Shown here one piece after another: positions 1 to 6,600 of a DNA stretch of 28,476 nucleotides (positions are counted from its first letter, which is position 1; every line of letters begins with the position of its first letter). Made by a program: the position numbers and the translations under genes. The stretch spans positions 1 through 28,476 of the forward strand of contig JAQUJJ010000038.1 in assembly GCA_028681035.1 (NCBI GenBank), in the 5' to 3' direction. Source of the DNA: Candidatus Cloacimonadota bacterium. Lineage in GTDB: Bacteria; Cloacimonadota; Cloacimonadia; Cloacimonadales; Cloacimonadaceae. Below the pieces are notes generated by a model. It was not told where the DNA came from and did no database searches. It worked only from the letters and a program-made list of their open reading frames with translations.

Positions 1-2
1 AG

Positions 3-2099
3 AATCCCAAACGGCACATCCTGCTGGTTACTGCAACACCTCATTCCGGCAATGAAGCAGCCTTCAGATCGCTGCTCACTCTGCTCAATCAGGACATAAC
101 AGCGTTTCCTCAAGATTTAACTGGCGATCAGAATAGAGAGCATCGCCGGGTTATAGCCCAGCATTTTGTCCAAAGACGCAGAGCCGATATAGAGTTCTTC
201 ATGGACGAAAAGACAGAGTTCCCCACTGCCGAGACCAAAGAAAGCCATTACAACCTGTCCGAACCCTATCGGGACTTGTTTAACAAAGCCCTTAAATATG
301 CCCGTGAGATAGTAAGTGACAAAGAAGGCGGTCAGCACAGGCAACGAGTCCGCTGGTGGTCTGCTTTGGCTCTGCTGCGAGCTCTTGCCTCCAGTCCAGC
401 AGCGGCAGCAGCTACCATGCGCAATCGCAGTGCCACTCTGGAAACCGAGACAGTAGTCGAAGCCAATGAAATCGGCAGACGGCTGATCCTTGATATTGAC
501 GATCATGATAGCACTGATGCCAGTGATATCCTGCCCGGCAGTGATTCCTTTGGTGTGGAAGATGAAAACGCCATCAGTCGCCGTAAACTGGCAGCTATGG
601 CAAAAGAAGCTGAAGCTTTGTTTGGTGAGCATGACACCAAAATGCTAGATTTGGTAAAACCCCTCAAGGACTTAATCAAAGATGGCTATAGCCCCATTAT
701 CTTTTGTAGGTTTATCCAGACTGCCGAATACTTGGCAGAGCAACTCCGGGAGCGTATGCCCAAAGCTGTGCAGATAATGGCTATCACAGGATTGCTGCCC
801 CCGGAAGAGCGGGAACTGCGAGTAAAAGAACTGGCGGAATACCCATCCCGCATCTTGGTCGCTACAGACTGCCTCTCCGAAGGTATCAACCTCCAGGAAC
901 ATTTTAATGCCGTGATTCACTATGACCTCAGTTGGAATCCCACTCGTCACGAACAGCGGGAAGGTCGGGTTGACCGCTTTGGGCAACCACAAAGCACCGT
1001 TCGCATGATTACCTATTATGGCAAGGACAACCAGATTGATGGCATTGTTTTGGATGTGTTACTGCGTAAGCATAAGCAGATTAAATCCTCCCTTGGCATC
1101 TCTGTTCCTGTCCCTGCGGATACGGATGCTGTGATGGAAGCTATCTTTGAAGGTCTCTTGCTCCGCGAACAATCTGGTACCAGCGACCAGATGATCTTAA
1201 CAGGTTTTGAAGAGTACTTCCGTGAAGATAAAAAGAAGCTCTACGATGCTTGGGAAAATGCCAAAGACAAAGAAAAGCGCAGCCGTACTATGTTTGCTCA
1301 GGAAGGCCTTACATCCAGGGTGGATGAGATCAAAGCAGAGCTTGATTCCATTCGGGATTCCATCGGTTCTCAGCTTAACATCAAAGACTTTGTAAAACAG
1401 ACCCTTCTGCGTTACAAGGCTATTATCAAAGAGGTTAAAAACACCTATCAGATCGATCTAACCCCAGTGCCAAAGCTGATTAAAGAAAGCTGCGGTTATT
1501 TACCCAATAAACTCACCGTCAGCTTCGATCTGCCGGTTCAAGATAAGGAAATCTATCTGTCTCGTACCCATCCCATCGTGGAAGGGCTTGCCGATCTGGT
1601 GATGAGCACCGCTCTGGATAATGAAAACCAACACTCTGTTGCCAGCCGTTGTGGCGTGATTCGCACTGGCTCAGTACAGCGGAAGACAACGTTATTACTC
1701 CTAAGATACCGCTTTCATCTCACTCAGTTCTTTGAAGATAGAAAGCCCTACCGCAGTTTGGTGGAAGACTCCCAGATAGTAGCGTTCACAGGCTCTCCCG
1801 AAAGTCCCCAGTGGCTTTCTGACACGGAAGCCAAAGCACTGCTCTTGGCAATACCAACCGATAATGTACTACCTCAACAGGCTCAAGAGCAGATTGAACG
1901 TATTATTGCTAACTATGCTTCACTATCCTCTCAAATCAATACCTTTGCCCAGAACCGGGCTTCCGAACTGCTTAACTCTCACTTTAGAGTACGTGAAGCA
2001 GTCTTAATGAAACGCACCCAGAAACCGGAAATCAAACCGGAACTTCCACCGGATGTACTTGGCATTTATGTTTACTTGCCAGGGGGAAGCAGTGAGTAG
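3..2099 (+). CDS. SNF2-family DEAD/DEAH-box helicase, C-terminal part (DrmD-like), partial
   Basis: This is the 3' part of a superfamily 2 Swi2/Snf2-type helicase. The frame is open to the left edge: before the ATG at 201 it reads HILLVTATPHSGNEAAFRSLL-like sequence, which contains helicase motif III (TATPHSG), so the ATG at 201 is internal and the gene starts outside the window. A HELICc domain follows at about 650-1040, with motif V (VATDCLSEGINLQ) and motif VI (QREGRVDRFGQ). A helical, charged tail follows (FREDKKKLYDAWENAKDKEKR and beyond). The closest known architecture is the SNF2 helicase DrmD of DISARM, which also sits near a large adenine methyltransferase. No nuclease domain is visible in this part. 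Family assignment is firm; assignment to DISARM is inference, because drmA/B/C are not in view. GC content is visibly higher than in the next gene. Confidence 0.9.
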   Translation, partial: NPKRHILLVTATPHSGNEAAFRSLLTLLNQDITAFPQDLTGDQNREHRRVIAQHFVQRRRADIEFFMDEKTEFPTAETKESHYNLSEPYRDLFNKALKYAREIVSDKEGGQHRQRVRWWSALALLRALASSPAAAAATMRNRSATLETETVVEANEIGRRLILDIDDHDSTDASDILPGSDSFGVEDENAISRRKLAAMAKEAEALFGEHDTKMLDLVKPLKDLIKDGYSPIIFCRFIQTAEYLAEQLRERMPKAVQIMAITGLLPPEERELRVKELAEYPSRILVATDCLSEGINLQEHFNAVIHYDLSWNPTRHEQREGRVDRFGQPQSTVRMITYYGKDNQIDGIVLDVLLRKHKQIKSSLGISVPVPADTDAVMEAIFEGLLLREQSGTSDQMILTGFEEYFREDKKKLYDAWENAKDKEKRSRTMFAQEGLTSRVDEIKAELDSIRDSIGSQLNIKDFVKQTLLRYKAIIKEVKNTYQIDLTPVPKLIKESCGYLPNKLTVSFDLPVQDKEIYLSRTHPIVEGLADLVMSTALDNENQHSVASRCGVIRTGSVQRKTTLLLLRYRFHLTQFFEDRKPYRSLVEDSQIVAFTGSPESPQWLSDTEAKALLLAIPTDNVLPQQAQEQIERIIANYASLSSQINTFAQNRASELLNSHFRVREAVLMKRTQKPEIKPELPPDVLGIYVYLPGGSSE

Positions 2100-2129
2100 A
2101 AGAGTGGTGAGATGGGGAGGTAGCGAAAT

Positions 2130-2303
2130 ATGAAAATGAGAATGTACTCTGCAATCAACTCGGAAGCAAAACGCTTCCGAGTAAGTTCCGAGTTAAATTC
2201 TGACCATGCCTTAATAACTATATTGCAGGTAATTAAGCCCATGCAGATTTTGTTTGAACATCACGTAACCACACTTTTCACTGGGAGTCCTCTATGGAGC
2301 TAA
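2130..2303 (+). CDS. Possible small ORF (57 aa), hypothetical
   Basis: A 57-codon frame begins ATG AAA ATG AGA ATG and is preceded by a purine-rich ribosome-binding sequence (GGGGAGG at 2114-2120, 9 nt before the ATG). It ends at TAA 2301-2303, overlapping the start of the AlbA_2 gene at 2294 by 10 nt, which is the geometry of a translationally coupled leader. It reads straight through the inverted repeats at 2157-2194. The product has no recognisable domain, signal peptide or membrane segment. It may be a leader peptide, a small gene, or simply chance; only the Shine-Dalgarno sequence and the overlap support it. Confidence 0.22.
   Translation: MKMRMYSAINSEAKRFRVSSELNSDHALITILQVIKPMQILFEHHVTTLFTGSPLWS
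2157..2194. repeat. Overlapping inverted repeats with alternative pairing
   Basis: The left arm ACTCGGAAGC (2158-2167) pairs perfectly with GCTTCCGAGT (2173-2182) across a 5-nt AAAAC loop. The slightly shifted arm AACTCGGAA (2157-2165) also pairs perfectly with TTCCGAGTT (2186-2194). The two stems exclude each other. No U-run follows either, so this is not a standard intrinsic terminator. It lies between the helicase stop and the AlbA_2 start, where a stem could control read-through or mRNA stability. Confidence 0.6.
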
Positions 2304-3658
2304 CAAATTATCTGCAACAGGAAGAAGGAAAGACCCTCGAGTTCAAGGAAAACTGCTATTCTCTGAAGAATATCATTAAAACTGTCATAGCATTTGCCAA
2401 TACTGCCGGAGGAACACTTCTGATCGGTATTAGTGACAATAAAGAGGTTATTGGCATTGATGAGCCGCTGAAGGATGAACAAAGGCTATCCAGCGCTTTT
2501 GCTGATAGTATCAAACCTCTTTTGATTCCAGATATTTCCATCATCACCTATAGGGAGAGGAGTGTCATCATTATTAGTGTTTATCACTCGTTTGCTCCCT
2601 TTTATCTCGCATCTGATGGTCAGGAGAAAGGTGTTTACATAAGATTGGGTTCTACAAATCGACAAGCAGATCTCGATACAATAGAAAGTATCCGCCGATG
2701 GGCGAGAAATACTGCCTACGATGAGCTGCCATGTCCTGACCTCAACTCTGAAGCGATTGACTTCAGAGTAGCTTCAGAGTTGTTTTCCAATAGGTCAAGA
2801 ACCATTGATAATAAAGCACTTCTCGCATTGGGGATTTTTACTGAGCAAGGAAAGACTGCCGTTCCTACTATAGGGGGAGTCCTACTATTTGGCTCTGATC
2901 GAAAACGATATTTTCCCGATGCCATTATCCGTTGCGCTCGGTTTGAAGGTATCTCCAAAACTCGCTTCATAGACCAGTTAGATATTGATGTCAACCTACC
3001 TGAATCTGTGGAATTGGTTCTGCAGTTTATCAGGAAACACATCTTGGTAGGACTTAGTATCGAGGGGATTCACAGTTCTGAACTACCACAATATCCCTTA
3101 AAGGCGATTCGTGAAGCCGTCATCAATGCGATTGTCCATGCCGATTACTCTATAAAAGGAATGAACATCAGGATCGCCATATACGATGACAGGATCGAGA
3201 TTACCAACCCTGGTATATTACCATATGGAATGTCGGTTGAATCAGCCCTTTCAGGAATGTCTAAACTTAGGAACCGTGTGATCGGAAGAGTTTTTAAAGA
3301 GCTGAATCTTATCGAACAATGGGGTACTGGTATTGCCCGCATAATTGAAGAATGCGATGCAGCTCATTTACGATCTCCAAGATTTGAAGAAATTGGAACA
3401 GCCTTCCGAGTCACGCTGTCTGCTGGTAAGAATATCGCTTTGAAACTCGATAAATGGGAAGTGCAGCTGATAGAATACATGAAATTGAATAATGAAATTC
3501 TTACCAAAGAGGCAGCTGATTTGTGGAAAGTATCAGACCGTACAGCCAGATCAAGATTACTCAAAATGATTGACAAGGGGCTTCTTACCGAGGTTAAAAC
3601 CAGTCCTACAGACCCTAAGAAGGTCTATATTTTAAAGAATCGGAGCCCCCATGTCTAA
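2294..3658 (+). CDS. AlbA_2 (Schlafen-like) / GHKL ATP-binding protein, COG2865 type
   Basis: This 454-aa protein has three parts. An N-terminal AlbA_2 DNA/RNA-binding domain spans about residues 8-130 (start of family pattern: LEFKEN, then AFANTAGGTLLIGISD). A GHKL/HATPase_c_4 domain lies at about 265-380, with the N-box AIREAVINAIVHADYS, an NPG turn and GTGIARI. A C-terminal winged helix follows (DLWKVSDRTARSRLLKMID). Proteins of this type are annotated as putative transcriptional regulators or RecG-like ATP-binding proteins and are frequent in defence islands. The start is the ATG with GGGAG six bases upstream. Its stop overlaps the methyltransferase ATG by 8 nt, so the two are translationally coupled. 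It is more AT-rich than both neighbours, which suggests later insertion between helicase and methyltransferase. It could regulate the cassette or act as an effector; the sequence does not decide. Confidence 0.85.
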   Translation: MELTNYLQQEEGKTLEFKENCYSLKNIIKTVIAFANTAGGTLLIGISDNKEVIGIDEPLKDEQRLSSAFADSIKPLLIPDISIITYRERSVIIISVYHSFAPFYLASDGQEKGVYIRLGSTNRQADLDTIESIRRWARNTAYDELPCPDLNSEAIDFRVASELFSNRSRTIDNKALLALGIFTEQGKTAVPTIGGVLLFGSDRKRYFPDAIIRCARFEGISKTRFIDQLDIDVNLPESVELVLQFIRKHILVGLSIEGIHSSELPQYPLKAIREAVINAIVHADYSIKGMNIRIAIYDDRIEITNPGILPYGMSVESALSGMSKLRNRVIGRVFKELNLIEQWGTGIARIIEECDAAHLRSPRFEEIGTAFRVTLSAGKNIALKLDKWEVQLIEYMKLNNEILTKEAADLWKVSDRTARSRLLKMIDKGLLTEVKTSPTDPKKVYILKNRSPHV

Positions 3659-6600
3659 ACGTAGCAGCATGTTCAATAACGTCCGCACCGAAGGCGCAAT
3701 CCTGCCTCCTGAACTTCTCCAACGCCTGGTAAGTGGAGATACCACCTTAGAAGGCTTGAAACCCACCGACTATCATCTCAGCCCCGGTGAACGCTTAAAC
3801 GAAGCTGCCACCCGTGCCTGGAATCGCATGACCGGAATCTGGAAGACCTATAAAGATATCATCGACCGCTTACCAGAGGAAGCCATCGGTACCACCGAAA
3901 CCCGCGAACGCTGGCTCTTACCCCTGTTCCAGGAGCTTGGCTATGGAAGGCTCCAAACCCAGAGATCTATTGAAATAGACAGCAAGCTATATCCCATCAG
4001 CCATAAAGCAGTAGAGCCCATAGCAGTCCATCTGGTTAGTTTTAAATGGGATCTGGATAAACGCCCCAACACTCACCACTCACCACTCACTTCTCACCAC
4101 TTACCCAAATCCTCACCCCATTCGCTTACCCAGGAGTTCCTCAACCGCAGCAAAGAACATCTCTGGGGCTTCTTGTCAAATGGCTACAAACTCCGCATCC
4201 TGCGTGACAACATCTCCCTTACCCGCACCGCTTATGTGGAGTTTGACCTACAGGCAATGATGGATAACGATGCTTATAGTGATTTCTTCCTGCTCTATCT
4301 GCTCTGTCATCAATCCCGTGTGGAAGTAAAAACTGATGAAACAGGCAGAACCCTCACTCCTGAAACCTGCTGGCTGGAAAAGTGGTACAACACTTCCATT
4401 ACAGAGGGAGTCCGTGCCTTAGACGAACTGCGCAACAATGTCCAATCTGCCATAGAGTCCCTTGGTGCGGGCTTTATCTCCTATCCGGCTAATGCTGCGC
4501 TTAGAGACAAACTCCGGGATGGTACTCTTAGTTTGCAAAGCTATTACCATCAGGTGCTGCGTCAGGTCTATCGTCTGCTCTTTGTGTTTGTAGCAGAAGA
4601 TCGGGACTTACTGCTTCCCTCCGATGTGCCTGATGCCACAAAACAGGTTTATCACAAATACTATTCCACCTATCGAATTCGGGAACTGGCACGCCGCAAG
4701 AGAGGAACTCAGCATTCTGATCTCTGGCAGCAGCTAAATTTGCTTTTTAATAGCCTATATGACGGCAACGTGGCACTTGGACTGCCCGCCTTGGGTTCTT
4801 TCTTGTTTAGAGCGGAATCCACTCAGGATTTGGCTGATGCTGCGCTTGCTAATAGCGATCTGCTGTCCACTATCCGTTTTCTCTGCTATACTCAAAAGAA
4901 CAATATCTTTCAGCCCATCAACTACCGCAACCTGGGACCGGAGGAACTGGGCAGTGTTTATGAATCCCTGCTGGAAATGCACCCGGATATAAACCTGGAA
5001 GCAGGCTTTTTCAAGCTGAATATCGTTTCTGGTTCAGAGCGCAAGACTACCGGTAGCTATTATACACCATCTTCTTTGGTAAATTGTCTGCTGGATTCGG
5101 CGCTGGAGCCGGTGATAGAAAATGCCCTCACCCCCAGCCCCTCTCCCAAACTGGGAGAGGGGGGAATGGGACTCTCCTCGCCCAGTTTGGAAATCGTGCT
5201 CCCCTCGCCCAGTTTGGAAATCGTGCTCCCCTCTCCCGTTTTGGGAGAGGGGTCGGGGGTGAGGGCATACCATTCCACCAAAGAAGAGAGAATCCTCGCC
5301 CTCAAAATCTGCGATCCCGCCTGCGGTAGCGGTCATTTCCTGATCGCCGCAGCCCATCGCATTGCCAAACACCTGGCAGCCATCCGTGCCGGAGAAGATG
5401 AACCTGCTCCCACCATCATCCAGCATGCCCTGCGCGATGTAATCAGGCACTGTATCTACGGCGTGGATATCAACCCCATGAGTGTGGAACTCTGCAAAAT
5501 CTCCCTCTGGATGGAAGCTCTGGAACCTGGCAAACCGCTAACCTTCCTGGATCAACACATCCAATGCGGCAATTCCCTGCTGGGCTGCACTCCCGAACTG
5601 CTAAAGAAAGGCATTCCCGATGCTGCCTTCACCGCTTTAACCGGCGACGACAAAGCCTACTGCAGCAAATACAAAAAGCAGAATAAAGAAGAAAGCAAGG
5701 GTGATGTAATAGATATCTTCAGTGGCGACGAGAAGCCCTGGGAGCATCTGGGCAACCACGCTCCCATCCTGATTAACCTAAACCTGATGGACGATGGCAA
5801 TATGGCAAACCTGGCTAAGAAAGAAGAAACCTATGCCGAGATTATGCGCTCCTCCGCTTACCTCAACAGTAAATTTATCTACGACGCCTGGTGTGCCGCC
5901 TTTGTATGGAAAAAAGCACCCAGCGACACTTTACCCTATCCCATCACCCAACGTCTGCTGGATAACATAGAAAGCAATCCCTATAGCGTCAGCCCCTCCA
6001 TCCGTGCTGAAATCATCCGTCTGGCTGCAGAATATAAGTTCTTCCACTGGCATATCGCCTTCCCCGAAGTTTTTGCCTCCTTCCCTGCTACAGCCACACC
6101 TGATAATCAGGTAAATCTCAGCCAATTCCCAGGTAACGACGTGGGAATCACCTGGGAATCACCTGGGAATCACGTGGCATTCAAAGAAGAAAGAGCCAAG
6201 GGCTTCGATTGTGTGCTGGGCAATCCTCCCTGGGAACGGGTTAAAATGCAGGAAAAAGAGTTCTTCGCTGCCAGAGATGCGGAGATTGCCAATGCCCTGA
6301 ATGCCTCCACCCGCAAAAAACTGATAGATGCGCTGCCCCTATCCAATCCCATGCTATACAATGACTTTTTGGCAGAAAAACGGGTGGCGGAAGGCTCTTC
6401 TCTGCTGATTCGAGAAGGCGGTTTTTACCCTCTCTGCGGGCGAGGAGATGTAAATACCTACACCATCTTTGCGGAGCTAAACCGCAATCTGCTAAGCCCC
6501 CAAGGACATTGCGGATGCATTGTCCCCAGCGGAATTGCTACAGATGATACCACCAAGTTCTTCTTTCAGGATTTGGTGGACAATGCTTCCCTTGCCAGCC

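Noticed and set aside
201..203. ATG at 201 as the start of the helicase
   Set aside because: The same frame is open to the window edge and encodes helicase motif III (TATPHSG) upstream, so the gene starts outside the window.
5034..5450. Minus- and plus-strand frames across the palindromic element
   Set aside because: They lie inside the methyltransferase, whose conserved motifs fix the coding frame; the peptides are translated repeat.
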